Shown: positions 11,756-24,497, counted from the first letter of the stretch. The stretch: 64,000 nucleotides of DNA from Cryptomeria japonica (GCF_030272615.1 NC_081406.1:267395692-267459691); one strand, 5' to 3'. The notes: a model not told the origin generated them from the letters alone. Program-made: numbers and translations.

Positions 11756-14008
11756 TCTGTATGATAATGCCAGAATATTCCCTTAACTCAGATGGATCTT
11801 GAATAAATGTTAGTAAGATGAAAGGAAGAAGAGATCGATGAAAGAATAATGTTAGAAAAGAAAATGATTTAGAAAGAAGATGAGAAAATAAACAAACTAT
11901 CAATAAATAAATGAGATGAGAATGAGAATGAGAATGAATGATTCATGAACCTGTGTCATTATTTATTGCGCAATATATATTCATCATTGAGCCTTATTAT
12001 TGAGCAATGAAGCTTAGCACATCAGAGTATAAGGAACCAAGATGTAACGATATCTCATTGAAGAAACAAACACGTAGCATACAAGGAGTGAACCCCTCCA
12101 TTATGGGAAATACACTAGGGGTCGAGGTATGTGTGGTATTCACTAGCTGAATGCTCCTATCACAGACACCCACTAGAGCAATTTCCCTAGAAATTCATCG
12201 ATTCACACCACAAAAATCAAATAAAGAAAAAGATGATGCCCATCATGGCTCCTCTAGTCACTTGTGGTATCCTTGAGTAGCATAGGAACACAATCTGTCA
12301 CCAAATGATAAAAGATAAAGACTGACTCGAACAAAATTCAATAGCTATACTGACCTTGCGCCTTCGTTCTTAGTTGCTTGATGTGATGGTTGATAATGTC
12401 TGATCTCAGAAAGTTGCGGACCCGTTTAAGACTGATCTATTTGATTTCGAGTGTATCCTCTTCTATTTAAGACAAGATAATGATCACTTGATATGAATAT
12501 GATACAATTGATAAGATAGTTTGATTAGTTGATTGCAGATGTTTGACTGGATAGTTGTATCCTTTGTTAGCTTCGTGCGAAGCGTTTGCTGGATATCTGC
12601 TAGGGTATTTGTTTCTCACAAGACATTTTATTGCAAGTTTTTGATTGATTTTTGATTGTTTTTGGATTTTGAAGATTGATATTTGAATGTTCTTGGTTGA
12701 TTTTTTCAGGACATTATATGAATGTTTTTGTTTGATTTTGAATTTTTTGATGTTTTTTGATTTTATGTTTTTTAATGTTTTTCGATTTTTACGTTTTTCA
12801 ATGTTTTCAGATTTTTTCGTTTTTCAATGTTTTTGGATTTTTGAAGGACTTTATATGATTTTTAGGATTTTTCCAGTTATGCCCCCAGTGTGCAGATCTA
12901 TGTGACATAATGATTTGTCGGCTGCATGTGGAAACAATGAATTTTTGACATGACCTATATTAATGCAATATGCGTGATAAAGATGCGTTTCCTATTTGAA
13001 CAAGGATGACTGTGTTTGTTTAGCATTTTTAATACACCAATTGAACTGGAGGTGCAAAACATTTCATAGATAAGCAATCAATCAATCCCTAAGGTCCTTT
13101 GGAACATCCAAATTAACCCACTTAGTGACTAGGATTTACAAATGGAGATGCGAAAAAATTTCCCATTGGTTCTTGAAACTTTGATCTTCTTTTGCCCATG
13201 TGTGTGCAGATGAGTTAATTACTACTCTTCATGTGTTCACTAAATATCCTTAGCATCCTATATGACTAGCTATGTGGATTATCCTAACTTCAAAAGCATC
13301 CTGAATAGAGCCTTGCTGCCAGCAAGCTTTTAGAGCTCCGATGAGGTTATAGACTGTAATTTCTCAAATATTGCTCCATTGCCAACAGACATTCATAGCC
13401 CCGATGGAGTTATTTGCATGTTCCCATAGTCAATATTTTTGTTGCACTTTGTATGCGTGATATTTCAGTAATATATCATTGCTCTTTTTCCTTGAGATGA
13501 ATATTTGGCATAACATTTTTTTCTTTTTATTTTCTTGCCTTGACTTGTAAGTAATGAAACCTACTTGGGTATGACAATTACAATGGCACTAAAGTAGAAT
13601 TTTAGTTTTTTCACTAGTCATATGATCCACTAGGTGTCTAGAATGAATTAGAGATTGTGTTAATGTGTTTGAGATATAGCAATTGATAGATTTTGGGTTA
13701 ACAAGTCTCAAATAGTGAAATGACTACCCAACCATAAGTAAAGTGTCGTCACAGGGTGATGTTGAAAATGAATGACCTTAGGACCTCAAATACTTCATGT
13801 CCAAATATCTAAGAAAGGAGATGACCCTTGTTTCTCTTGAATGCAAACAAATGAAAAATTTGGACAGTTGCCTTGTTTTATTGATGTTGATGTATGCTAA
13901 TTCAAAAACTTTTCTAATGCTATGCATTTGAAAAAGAAACTATATGCGATGTAGTGCTTTGAATAAAGATATGCAATGTAGAAAGTAAAAGATAAATTAA
14001 CCCAACCC
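11756..14008. other. Tat element 3' untranslated region, no gene seen
   Basis: About 2.2 kb separates the antisense gene from integrase. From about 12600 to 12880 it is a T-rich low-complexity tract built of 'tttttgatttttgatgttt' words. Near 13310-13430 two related segments share the words 'gccaacag/gccagcaag', 'agctccgatga' and 'agccccgatgg'. I see no convincing reading frame; the open frame at 12687-12905 is just the T-rich tract read as phenylalanine-rich protein. Confidence 0.6.
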
Positions 14009-15478
14009 CTAGATATAATATCGTTTAAGGTGCATGTTGTTCATCGGGTCAGGGAGTGGATCTCCCTCCATGGTAGCCAAATTGTATTCTCCATTTCTTA
14101 TAACCCTTGTTATGATAAAAGGACCTAGCCAGTTAGGTTCAAACTTCCCTATCTTTTCTCGTTCTGCTAGGTTCCTTTGGTTTTCCTTGAGAATTAGATC
14201 TCCCACTTCAAAATTCCTTGGGCGTACTCGTTTATTGTAACTCCTCAATCTGTTCTGGTAACCTTGTAAATGATTGTAAGTAGTTTGTCTCTTTTTCGAT
14301 GGTAGTTCTATTTCAATAGGTAGTATCCCTTATGTACCATAGACCAAGGAATATGGTGTTACTCCTGTAGGGGTGCGTACTCCTGTTCTGCAAGCCCATA
14401 GAGCAGGATTTAACTAGAGATTGCAGTCCCATCCTATTTCAGTGACAACTTTCTTTAGGATTTTCAATATCATCTTGTTTGTTGCCTCTGCTTGTCCATT
14501 ACTTTGTGGATAATATGGTGTTGCAAATCTCTGTTGTATTTGAATTTTTTCACACAATTCTCTCATTTCTTGATTTTTGAATGGACATCCATTGTCTATT
14601 ACTATGCACATTAGAATACCGTACCGACATATAATGTAATTAAGCATGAACTTTGCTATTTGCTTACCGGTGGTGTATGTAAGGGGAATTGCCTCAACCC
14701 ATTTCGTAAAATACTCAGTAGCTGTTAAGATGAATTTGTGCCCATTGGAAGAAGTGGGATTGAATTTACCAACTAGATCTAACCCCCATTGTGAAAATGG
14801 CCATGGTGATGTAATAGGTTGAAGATCCTATGCTGGTCCATGAATGAGGTCTCCATGTATTTGACATTGTTTACATTTTTGTACATATTTATTGGCATCC
14901 TTTTCCATAGTTGGCCAATAGTATCCTGTTCTTAACAATTTCTTTGATAGTGGCAGGCCACTTTTATGTGCTCCACAAATTCCATCGTGCACCTCCTTTA
15001 GGGCAAAATGTGCTTCTCTTTCATCAAGACATCGGAGAAGGGTTCCATCAAAGCCCTTTCTATACAATGTATTAGCAATAATAGTGTGTCTAGATGCCTG
15101 ACGAATAAGAGTTTTCTTTTGATTTGTAGACAAATCCGGAGATATGTACTGAGTATGTATGTATGCGTATATCTCATTATACCATGGGGATTCAGGACCC
15201 ACAATTACACACACATATTCTGATGAGGGAATCTCAGATGTCGATATCATTAATTGTTCTACAATAAACTCAAATTGAGTTTCATTATTAGGTATATTTA
15301 ATAGAGACCCTATTGTAGCCATGGCGTCAGCTGCATTGTTATGTATCCTTGGAATCTGTTCAAAAGTGATGTTACTAGAATGTTCTTTGTAATCTTCTAC
15401 CATTTGTTTATAAGACAACAATTTATCATCTCTTGTGTTGTAGTCATCATTGACTTGATTTACAATTAATTGTGTCAC
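14009..15478 (-). pseudogene. Tat integrase (with end of second RNase H)
   Basis: This is the integrase that would insert element DNA into the chromosome. In order it shows the end of the archaeal-type RNase H, a zinc-binding HHCC region (CGAH, then CKQCQIHGD near 14850), the catalytic core with WGLDLVGKF near 14780, VIDNGCPF near 14590 and the glutamate in SNGQAEATNK near 14500, and a C-terminal GPF/Y-like part (NWLGPFIITRV) ending in NMHLKRYY at 14009. No chromodomain is visible, consistent with Tat. Stops occur between the open pieces (for example near 14825, 14410 and 14250). It is in frame 1 relative to RT in frame 2; about two bases are missing near 15478. Confidence 0.92.
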
Positions 15479-16520
15479 TATAGACCTGTAATTCTTTTAT
15501 CCTCCACTGTACGGTGGTACGAAGTCCTATGATGAGAGCTTCATATTCAACTATATTGTTTGTACATGGGAAATTTATTCTGAATGACTTAAGGATAGAA
15601 TCACCTTGAGGGGCGATGAAAATAATCCCAACTCCAGCTCCATGATTTATATATGACCCATCAAAGTATAATTTCCATGTGGTAGATGCTATCAATGTAA
15701 ACACCGATTCATTAGGAAAGTCTATTAGTAGCGGGTGATTGTCTTGCAAGGGAACCTCTGCTAACTGATCTGCTATAATCTGCCCTTTGATTGCTTTTCT
15801 GTCCACATACTCTATATCAAACTCACTTAAGATCATGACCCACTTAGCCAATCTTCCAGTTAATGTTACTCTGCTTAGCAAGTATTTGAGTGGATCAAAG
15901 CGTGCAATGAGTTGTATTTTGTGACTTAGCATATAATGTCTAAGTTTTTGACATGCGAAAATCACTGCTAGACATGTGCGTTCTATAGGAGTGTAATTTA
16001 GCTCATATCCAATGAAGGTTCTACTTATATAGTACATTGCTCTTTCTTTTCCTTGATCATCATGTTGTGCCAACAAGGCTCCTAAAGATGAGTTTGTTGC
16101 TGATATATATAGTAATAGGGGTTTTCCTGGAGTAGGTGGGACTAACACTGGAGTATTCAAAAGATAGTCTTTCAAATTTTGGAAAGCTTCTTGGCATTGT
16201 TCTGTCCATTTGAAGTTAACTCCTTTTCTGAGTAAATACTGAAATAGATGGCATTTATCTGCTAGCTGTGCTATGAATATCCTTATGGACTATAGTCTTC
16301 CTTGTAATCCTCTTAACTGCTTAAGTGTTGATGGAGGTGGCATATCCATGATTGCCTTGACCTTTGCAGGATCCACTTCAATTCCTCTGTTAGATACAAT
16401 AAATCTTAAAAGTTTGCTTGATGTTACACCAAACACACACTTTTTTGGGTTTAGTCTGACATTGTATTGCTCTAATCGATCAAATATCTTTGCGAGGACT
16501 TCAAGGTGACCTTCTCTTGT
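15447..16520 (-). pseudogene. Tat RNase H plus second (archaeal-type) RNase H
   Basis: The connection after RT continues to RNase H (PLLLYISATNSSLGALL, then the YTPIERTCLAVIFA and DRKAIKGQIIADQLAE regions). A second RNase H follows, opening with LYFDGSYINHGAGVGII and NNIVEYEALIIGL. Two RNase H folds in tandem are typical of the Tat lineage, where the second is thought to help remove primers. Stops lie near 16290 and 16520, and a frameshift near 15478 breaks the end of the second domain. Confidence 0.9.
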
Positions 16521-17453
16521 CTATGATTTAGCCAGTAGATCTTCCACATAATCTTCCATGATATTGTGGATCATGTCATGAAATAGTGTCATCATACCCC
16601 TTTGATATGTTGCTCCTACATTTTTAAGGCCAAATGACATGACGTTCCAACAATATGTTCCCCATGGATAGGTAAATGTTCCCTTGTGTTGATCTTCTGG
16701 TGCAATCCTGATCTGGTTGTATCTCGAGAAACCACCCATTAATGAAAGCATTTCATTCCCAGTAGTTAAGTCAACTATCATGTCTAAGTTGGGTAATGGA
16801 AAATCATCCTTAGGACATGCTTTATTTAGATATCAAAAGTCGGTACAAATTCTTATGCCCCCTGTGGGCTTAGTCACAGGTACCAAATTGGATATCCATT
16901 CTGCATAGTCAATCAGTCGAATAAAGCCCACATCTATAAGCTTTTGGAGTTCTATTTTGACTAGTAATGCAATCTGTGGATGCATCTTTCTTAGTTTTTG
17001 TTTGTACGATTTAATTCCTGGTAGCAATGGTAAATGATGTAACACCAATTTTGGATCTAAGTCTGACATATCCGCATAGGACCAAGCAAAATTGATAGGA
17101 TGTTGTTTGAAAAACTGTATGAATTTGTCCTTTTCTTCCCATTTTAATGATTTTGCTAAGTGAATATTATGTACAACTTCTCCTTCTGCTATATTTACTT
17201 CTTCAGTTTCTTCCATGAGTAATGTTGAATTCTCTTTTTCAATAGGGAGGTTGTCTAACTCACTCTTGCCATTGTGAATACTTTGATCCATATCTTCTAA
17301 TACAAAGGCGCTTGCCTCTCCAAAGTATGTCATTCTATCCAGGTCTACAACAAATCCTGCCTTGTGATCACCTTGTAGAAATCCTTCTCTGACACCAAGG
17401 AATTCTGCAATGGCTTCATCATTTTCAAACCAATCTTCAGATTCTAATAACAT
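16521..17453 (-). pseudogene. Tat reverse transcriptase
   Basis: The upstream linker is followed by RT with HPQIALLVKIELQKLIDVGFI, GGIRICTDF, SLMGGFSRYNQI, GTYCWNVMSFGLKN, GATYQRGM and the catalytic box read as YVED (near 16535-16546) in place of YVDD. In the family the second and third residues-plus-aspartate pair binds the metal ions, so the change to glutamate should abolish or cripple activity. A stop follows TDF near 16830, splitting the domain into two open pieces, with another stop at 16520. Confidence 0.93.
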
Positions 17454-17786
17454 GAATACCTAGTTATTTGAGTGGCTTGGTATATTTTCATCATCTATAG
17501 GCGATTTGTGATACCCTATCATGTCAATTATTCATGGGATGGAATCATGATCAGATAGGAATTCATAGTCGTGAGAATATGTCTCACTTTCTATGTATGT
17601 TTCAGCTTCTAAGGTTGTATCACTTATCTCTTCTTGATCTTGCCTCTGATTCTGTTGTAGATTGGCGGGTCTCCTTTGTATGGTGGTTACCCTTCTTAAA
17701 CCTGGTATAAGTCATTGTAGTCTTTCTTCGTTTGATTCATTGGGTGGAGTTTGAGTTGTTTCCCTTGGCAAAAGTATTGACAATAA

Positions 17787-19442
17787 CTAGGGATTAGGCT
17801 CATTTGTTGTTTCTAAGCCTGTGTCTATTACCATATTTTCTTGTGTGGTTGTTTCAGATATAGTATTGTTGGGTGACTCAGTGTTGGGTTCTTGTAGAAG
17901 TTGTCTCATATCTTCACCATTTGATTCTGTACTAGGCAATGTTGGTACTTTCTTGCTTGTCCGAGATGAAGAGGGAAACACTCGTTTTGACAACTGTCTT
18001 TGAGATATGTACTCTAATGGTAGCCTTGGTCTATTTATTATATCTATTGTGCATTGTCTTGCTTCCGTTATATATGGTACATGTTTATACCCTAACCCTT
18101 GATTCTTTCGATTGTCATTTGGTAAAACGGGTTCTAATATTCCTTGCTTTTGTAATTCCAGGCCCGTGGTACCATCATACCCATGTTTTTGTAGCATCTT
18201 AAATCCGTTGCCATACTGATCTAAAGGTAACTTTGGTATTGTCATGTCATCTTCTTCTTTGTATATCCAACGATTGATATCTTCATTCATAGATTCTTCT
18301 TGTAAATCTCCCCACCTAATAAAAGAGCATGAATATGAGTATTTGACTATTTCTTTTCCTTTGTCTTGTTTCATTACTATGTTTTGAGGTTTTCCAAAAG
18401 ACCTAGGAGACAAAGATAATTGTTTTCCATTTGAGGTACTTGAAATAGAGTATTCTCCACAACCAGTATCTTTTATCTGCAAAGAAGGCGTTGTAGGCAC
18501 ATTCTTTTATGTTTATGTGATTGTTAATGACTCCATTTGTATAGTGAGAGGTGCTACTTGATTAATTGGTACTTGGTTATCTATGCTTGCCTTTAGGTGA
18601 TTACAATGTTGGAATGGATTTGGATCACCCTTTATGGTGATTTCAATGCCATTGTACAAGAATTTGACACATTGATAAAATATCGATGGTACAACTTGCA
18701 TGGTGTGAATCCATGGGCGACCCAATAACATGTTGTACCCTAGTTCTCTATCCAACACTTGGAAAGAAACCTTTGTTGTTATAGGTCCTACTTGCACTGG
18801 TAGCGTAATTATACCTTTTGAGGGACGTTCTTTATCATCATATGCTTTGATGTTTATTCTCTTTGAAGGATCAATATGAAGCTCAGAATATCCCAATGCC
18901 TTAACCAGCTTTAATGTACAAATGTTGAGACTGACTCCTCCATCTATGAGTACTCTTCTGATTCTTCTCTTATGTATGCAAGCTTCTAGATGTAACGGGT
19001 CGTTATGGAGAAGTCTATCACTAGGAACATCTTGTTTTGTGAATGCAATGTGGGTACCCTGTGCCAAATTCCCCACCATGGATTGGAAGGAATTTTCATC
19101 TATATTTATGTCTACTATTGAATCTTGAAGTGCTTTGTCCAAGATAGCTTTATTAGTTTGTGATATATGCAATAGTTCAAAGAGTGATATTTGTGTCGGG
19201 GTTTTCTTGAGTTTCTCAACAATATTATAAGTCCCTACTACTAGTGGTAGGTTTGATGGTACTCCTTGTAAAGTTACTTTAGATCTGCGAGTAACTACTG
19301 CACAGTCCCTATCTCTGGGAGTTATCATGATTGTAGCCACTATATTATCTCTTGTGAAGGAACTGTCGGTAACATATGTTGTGTTATCGAGGTTTATGTC
19401 ATATCCCTCCCTATAGTCATCATGTGTAAGTTTGACATCCAT
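17787..19442 (-). pseudogene. Tat protease with downstream G-patch domain
   Basis: The first part (19442-18513) is a retropepsin-like aspartic protease: the active-site motif is VLIDGGVSLNI, with DGG in place of DTG/DSG as is common in Tat, and the flap/end motif is NMLLGRPWIH. The second part (18500-17787, same frame) contains a G-patch: YGNGFKMLQKHGYDGTTGL followed by QGILEPV and GLGYK. G-patches next to proteases are known in some retroviruses and gypsy elements and bind RNA. The protease would cut the Gag-Pol precursor. One stop separates the two parts near 18510, and another ends the frame at 17787. Confidence 0.88.
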
Positions 19443-19450
19443 GACATGTG

Positions 19451-19963
19451 CTATAATTCAAACCATCCTGAATGAAATGGTTCTTCATGCCCCCAGTCCA
19501 TGAGACAGAGATTTTTGTCTTCATCATATTTTGGTGCTTCTGACAGCATGCAAATTTGGTTATCATCGTTGTAAGTTTCTTGATATTGCTCATCATTATC
19601 GAGTGCTTCTAGTAGATCATCTTTTACTACATCTCCTGAGCTAATGGGATGAATAGTATAGGCGTATGAGACTTTTGTATAGTTAGCTGTATTATCTTGT
19701 GTTCCTGATGTAGATGTCTTCCCTTTCTCATGTTTGACAAATGGATCTTTAAAGATGGTATGATTCATGTTTGCTGAAGTTTTGTCGGTATCAATCACGA
19801 TGTCACCTTGATCGATCATGTCTTGGATCAAGTTTTTCAATTTATAGAAACTTGCAGTTTTGTGACCTTTAGTACGATGATATTCATAGAAATCAATATC
19901 ATTCCACCATGTAGGTTTGAAAGGACCTGGTTCATATACTCTTACTTCTGGCAAAGTGATCAT
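19451..19963 (-). pseudogene. Tat nucleocapsid-like segment with ruined zinc knuckle
   Basis: This segment carries FYEYHRTKGHKTASFYKLK, which aligns with the C-x-YHRxxGHxTxxC-x-LK knuckle region of Tat/Athila Gag, but both flanking cysteines are replaced (tyrosine and phenylalanine; each fits a single G-to-A or G-to-T change of TGT/TGC). It lies in frame 1, between gag and protease in frame 2, so at least one indel near 20000-20300 and another near 19445 have occurred. Confidence 0.75.
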
Positions 19964-20309
19964 GTTTGTCTATATCAACTTTTTTAATACTGATTCAATA
20001 GGTTCCACTAGAGGTGTGTAATTCCTTTTTGGAGCATTTACCCTTGGAAATTTTGTGTTAATAGTTTGTGCAACGTTTACATTTGTCGATACAATGTTGT
20101 TCTCTGTGTGTGGACTAAATGATTGACTTGGACCTTGTAAAGACAAAACTGACTGTTTTATTCATTGTACGAGCATCTACAACACCATCGTTGGTCACAT
20201 TTTTGTTTTTTGACCAAAATTTGGATTTATCATTGTTGTTGTTATTGCAATATTTTATAAGACCTTGTTCTACTAGTCCTTTCTCACATTTTAGGGCTTT
20301 TTCAATGTT

Positions 20310-21344
20310 TTACTTAAGCATGGTCAAACATTGCATTTGTATCGGGTACTTGATCTTAGGGATTAGGTTTTCTGTGAACATGTCAACTTGCTCTGTTTCT
20401 AGAATAATAGTCTTGCATCTCCTATAGAGAGCTCTCCATCTTTGTATGAATGATGCAAATGTTTCATTCTCATATTGTTTTGCAGCACATAAATCCATCA
20501 AAGTGATCAAGGTTTCAATGTTATGCGAGAAGTTAGCAATGAAATGTTCAACTAATTCACCCCATGATGTGACAGTTGGTGGTAAATGTGAAAACCACTC
20601 CAAGACTGAGCCTCCCAGACTTTTAGGAAACAATCTCATTTGATAAGTGTCTTTAGTTGCAACCTCTATACATGTCGTAAAAAACTCTCTGATGTGATCT
20701 CTAGGATCACCTTTCCCTCGATATCTGTCAAATTTTGGTGTTTTAAAATATGGTGGGAAAGGTGGCATGTATAATGTGTTATCAAAAGGATAGGGACGTA
20801 AGTCCTGCATTGTGTAGCTCTTTTTATCATTACTGGTTTGCATAGTTGTCATCTGTTGTTGTAGATTCTGTACTTGTTGGGACAAAATATCTGTTTGAGT
20901 TAGAGGTACACTTTGCGCATGTATATTTCCCACAAAAGGATTCGTGGTAGTATAACTAGGAGGTTGTTTAAAGGTACCATAATTATAATTCCGCGTGTTA
21001 TGAGTTCCACTAGGTACTGTAAAATAAGCGATATGCGAACCCATGTTTGACTAAGTTGTATTTGTTGTATTAGCGGAACCTAGGTTTGTGTTATGATGAT
21101 TGTATGTAGATCCCATGGAATAAGAAACTGAAGGTTGAGTTACACTTGTTGTATGAGGAACTTGTGTTTGAATAGGTGCTGAGACACTTGACATTATCGG
21201 TATAGCATGTGTTGGTGCACTAACATTTATTGTTGGAGAGGATGCAGTTGATTGAGAATTCGCGTTTGAATTGACATTTATTTGTATAGATGATGTTGGT
21301 GTATTCCAAGGAAAACTTGAGGTAATTGCTTGCGTTTGTGTCAT
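20310..21344 (-). pseudogene. Tat Gag (capsid) protein
   Basis: The N-terminal part (21344-21051) is rich in S, T, N and P. After one stop the capsid region (21044-20310) shows the Retrotrans_gag pattern: FKTPKFDRYRGKGDPRDHI, LFPKSLGGSVLEWFSHLPP, SWGELVEHFIANFS and ETFASFIQRWRALYRR. It would build the virus-like particle. The frame continues with RT, so gag and pol were probably one long ORF, as in many Tat elements. Confidence 0.9.
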
Positions 21345-22176
21345 ATATGGTATTTGACTTCTATTTTGACCTAGAGTGTTTCCTAGTGGTAATATTGTTG
21401 TGATATCAAAATCTTCAGGTAATTTGGCCCCATTTGTAATAACAATGAGAGATATTTGTCACTATAATTATGTATAAGAGCATCTAAGATCATAAGGACA
21501 TGTGGGTCCTATCAAGATGATTCAATTTCTTTGCATGCTAAATTTAATTGTAGTTCATGTATTGTGGGCATTTCTTAAGAATTTGACTGTTGACTAGCTG
21601 ATATGTCCATGTTCCAAGTTGGATTTACTGATAGGTCGTTGTTTGGGTCTATCTTAATTTTTGCCTTTTGTGACCTTGTGACAGGCATTTAAGACTTCTA
21701 TATGAGGATGCTTTAGGATGTAATGCAAGATGACAACTATGTAAGACTCTAGACCTAGATATGGAATATGCAACACTAGGCCAAACTATCTATTGAGGAT
21801 TTTGACGTGAGACTTGTTGAGTATTTTGAGATTTTTGCAACGCAAGTTTTTCAATCTCTTCTCTTAAATGTTTTGCAACAATTTCTCTATCAATTCTACG
21901 GGCAATTTTATACTCTATATTTAGCTCATACTCGACTCCTATATACTGAGGTGCATTTCTCTTTAATCTCTAGGCCAAGTTACCTAAACTGCCAATAATT
22001 TCTCGTTGACTGTCGTTTGGCACTAGATTAGGTTGCTCGAAGGGGAGAAAAGCATCACTTGGGAGACCCATTAGGATGCATGCTATGAATTTCTAGGATG
22101 ATAATGCAAAGGATAATGGACTAAGACAGACGTATATGAGGTCTAGACAAGGACTTAAATCTAGGGATGTATACGA

Positions 22177-22390
22177 GGATGATAAATGAATATTATGAAA
22201 GGACTATGGACGATAATGAGGATGTAAATGAGGACTATGCAAGGACTAAGGATGATAATGAGGACGTAAATGAGGACTATGCAAGGACTAAGGAGGATGG
22301 TAAGGATGTAAATGAGGACTATGCAAGGACTAAGGATGATAATGAGGATGTAAATGCGGACTATGCAAAGACTGCCTATGGTCACAAGTA
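22177..22390. repeat. 42-bp tandem repeat, about 4.5 copies
   Basis: Units begin at about 22219, 22261, 22303 and 22345, with a poorer copy before them; the core is atgaggactatgcaaggact. The 42-base period keeps reading frames open on both strands (acidic on plus, hydrophobic on minus), which explains the open frames here without a gene. Confidence 0.92.
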
Positions 22391-23334
22391 TGTGAAATTT
22401 TGAGTTTGTATGATTGTATGATGTTTCAAGATGGACTTTGTTTTCAGTAATTCTATGTGTAGGACAAGTTTGTTGTTTTCCAAATATGAGAATAGTTGTT
22501 TTAAGATAAGTATAGCTGACTAAACTGTGTTGTGACCAATTCTGGAAATTCAGAGATGCATAGGATAGGGCCTGAAATAGCCCAAATAACTGACTCAATA
22601 CTGGTTTGATACAACGATACATTAAAAAACACAGAATACAATCTTAGGCTGGAAATTGGAAACCATTCAAATGAGGCCCTTACAAAATACCAAAACAAGA
22701 CAAACAACTAGGGAGTCTTGCAACACTGGCTCCACTCCATGGCACACACTTCTCGGGAATGCCAGTCTCTCTTACCCTGAAGATCCGAAGATCTTATCAC
22801 CAAGGGATTTATGTCTCATAATGCAAGGTACATGAAGGGAATCTATGGGGTACAATCCACACTCCCGGAATCACTGAATGTAGGATTTGGGCTACTAAGT
22901 TGGTTCTTATTGTAAAATTTTGAGGGGTCCCGATCCAACGATAGATTCTCAAAGAAATCCACTTAAGACTTTAGTTGAGCTTATTGGTGCAGGGAAGGCC
23001 CCCACATATGTCAAATTCACTCAACACCCTAGCTGCCTGACTAGTATGTTTATATAGCGGCTTGAAAAACCAGCTTGAGAGTACGCTGGGAGAGATGATA
23101 TCCCCAACACATCCCAATTTGAAGTACCTTTGTGGGGTGATGAAATCCCCAGTCAAAGATACCCCTCACTACTGAAATAAAAAAATTTGGGCATTATTAT
23201 CACATTTTTCCTTTCTCCCAAGACCTTGAAGGCGAGTGGAATGGTAGTTAATGAAATCGTAGGTCCACCCCAAACACAATAAAATTTCTTTCCCTTAAGA
23301 AAATGAAATGTGTGTTAATCTATGAGCAACCTGA

Positions 23335-23592
23335 TTCACGTTCATTTTAAAAGCTCAAATTTAGGTGTGAGATATGCATGTGCATGTCAATTTTAAACAC
23401 CAAATTGAAATGTGAATGCATGCATGTCGATTTTAACCATTGTTTATTTTAATCCCAAAACTGAAGTGTTATAACATGCATGCCCATTTTAACCATTGTT
23501 TATTTTAAGCTCAAAACTGAAGTGTTATAACATGCATGTCTATTTTAACCATTATTCATTTTAAGCCCAAAAATTGAAGTGTGAGAACATGA
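23335..23592. repeat. 56-bp tandem repeat, three clear plus degenerate copies
   Basis: Clear units start at 23422, 23478 and 23534 with the core attttaaccattgtttatttt and 'aaaactgaagtgttataaca'. Weaker copies precede them from about 23335. It lies in the leader of the Tat element. Confidence 0.9.
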
Positions 23593-23865
23593 GTGTGTAT
23601 GATTTAGTAATAATCCGATCTTCTCTGTAAATTCGCCATAGGCTGTAGACAAATAATCAGTAACCCATGAAAATCAATAGAAAACAGAAAACCGAATTAT
23701 CAATTAAACGAATGTGTGATCTCGTCTGCGCGATTGGGTGATTTTGTAAAGGTGATTATGTAATTCTGACAGATCGATTGCGTGATCCTGATAGAGCTAT
23801 TGAGTGATCCTAACAGAGTGATTGCATGATACACATACAAACCAAACACAAAATAAAAAAGAAAG

Positions 23866-24120
23866 CTAATTCTGATATGGAACCTGCAAAATAGATTGTG
23901 ATGCCCTAGCAAGATCTCTCATCATCCATTCTATGTTAAGAAAATCGTATTTCACTCCATAAGAGAGAACTTGGTTGTTATATCTGTCGATGACTGGCTG
24001 ATCCTCTAGATCTTGTATCTTCTTTTCTGTTTTAAGAATTTGCTGATAGTGTTTGGCTTGTCTTCTTTGTTGCTTCATCCTCCTAGCACCTGAAATTCTG
24101 AATTGTACCTTACGTGCCAT
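23866..24120 (-). CDS. short basic leader ORF of the Tat element
   Basis: This is an uninterrupted 84-codon frame about 360 bases downstream of the primer binding site and far upstream of gag. The product is basic at the start (MARKVQFRISGARRMKQQRR) and helical after it, with QILKTEKKIQDLED suggestive of a short coil. Some Tat/Ogre-type elements carry a separate ORF before gag, and this might be its remnant or an exon. I recognise no domain; chance openness cannot be excluded. Confidence 0.35.
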   Translation of the reverse strand: MARKVQFRISGARRMKQQRRQAKHYQQILKTEKKIQDLEDQPVIDRYNNQVLSYGVKYDFLNIEWMMRDLARASQSILQVPYQN

Positions 24121-24476
24121 AAAATGTCATATTTAAGCATGCAATAAATGTAAACCATATTCAGATTTACCTAATTTCATATAGAATTTGACAGAACAGA
24201 GAACAAAAAACAAGAAAATAAAAAATAAATAGAACAACGATATTCCAGGCAAATGAGTGATCTTAACAGAATGATTGCATGATTCTGTAAGGGCGTTTGT
24301 GTGATGGGTTCCGCATGAATGCGTGACCCTATATGCTCGATTGCGTGAGACTGTCTGTACGATTGCGTGATTCTTAATTTTTTTCTGCAAATCCGTACAA
24401 ACCTACAAAAAATTAAAAAAATTCCGCATGATCTGCAAAATCACATAGAAGAAAAACGAGGTTAAATTATTGTTAG

Positions 24477-24494
24477 TTCACATCGGTTTCACCA
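24477..24494 (-). promoter_or_regulatory. primer binding site of the Tat element
   Basis: On the minus strand, three bases after the 5' LTR, the sequence reads tggtgaaaccgatgtgaa. It starts with the TGG that pairs with a tRNA CCA end. From memory of plant tRNA-Trp, 16 of 18 positions would pair; this should be checked against a tRNA set. Confidence 0.7.
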
Positions 24495-24497
24495 AAA

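Larger units (their letters stand above)
21345..24476 (-). other. leader of the Tat element (PBS to gag)
   Basis: About 3.1 kb separates the primer binding site from gag. It holds a 42-bp tandem array, a 56-bp tandem array, a short basic ORF (23866-24120) and, at 23700-23830 and 24240-24375, clusters of an irregularly repeated 'gattgcgtgat/gagtgatc' word. Long leaders are usual in this lineage. I see no further gene. Confidence 0.65.

Noticed and set aside
12687..12905. Phenylalanine-rich ORF
   Set aside because: It is a T-rich low-complexity tract with no protein-like pattern.
22161..22622. Long minus-strand hydrophobic ORF and matching plus-strand acidic ORF
   Set aside because: Both are products of the 42-bp tandem repeat, whose length is a multiple of three; there is no start context or domain.
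22177..23592. CRISPR-like repeats
   Set aside because: Units are contiguous tandem repeats without unique spacers, in a plant retrotransposon leader.
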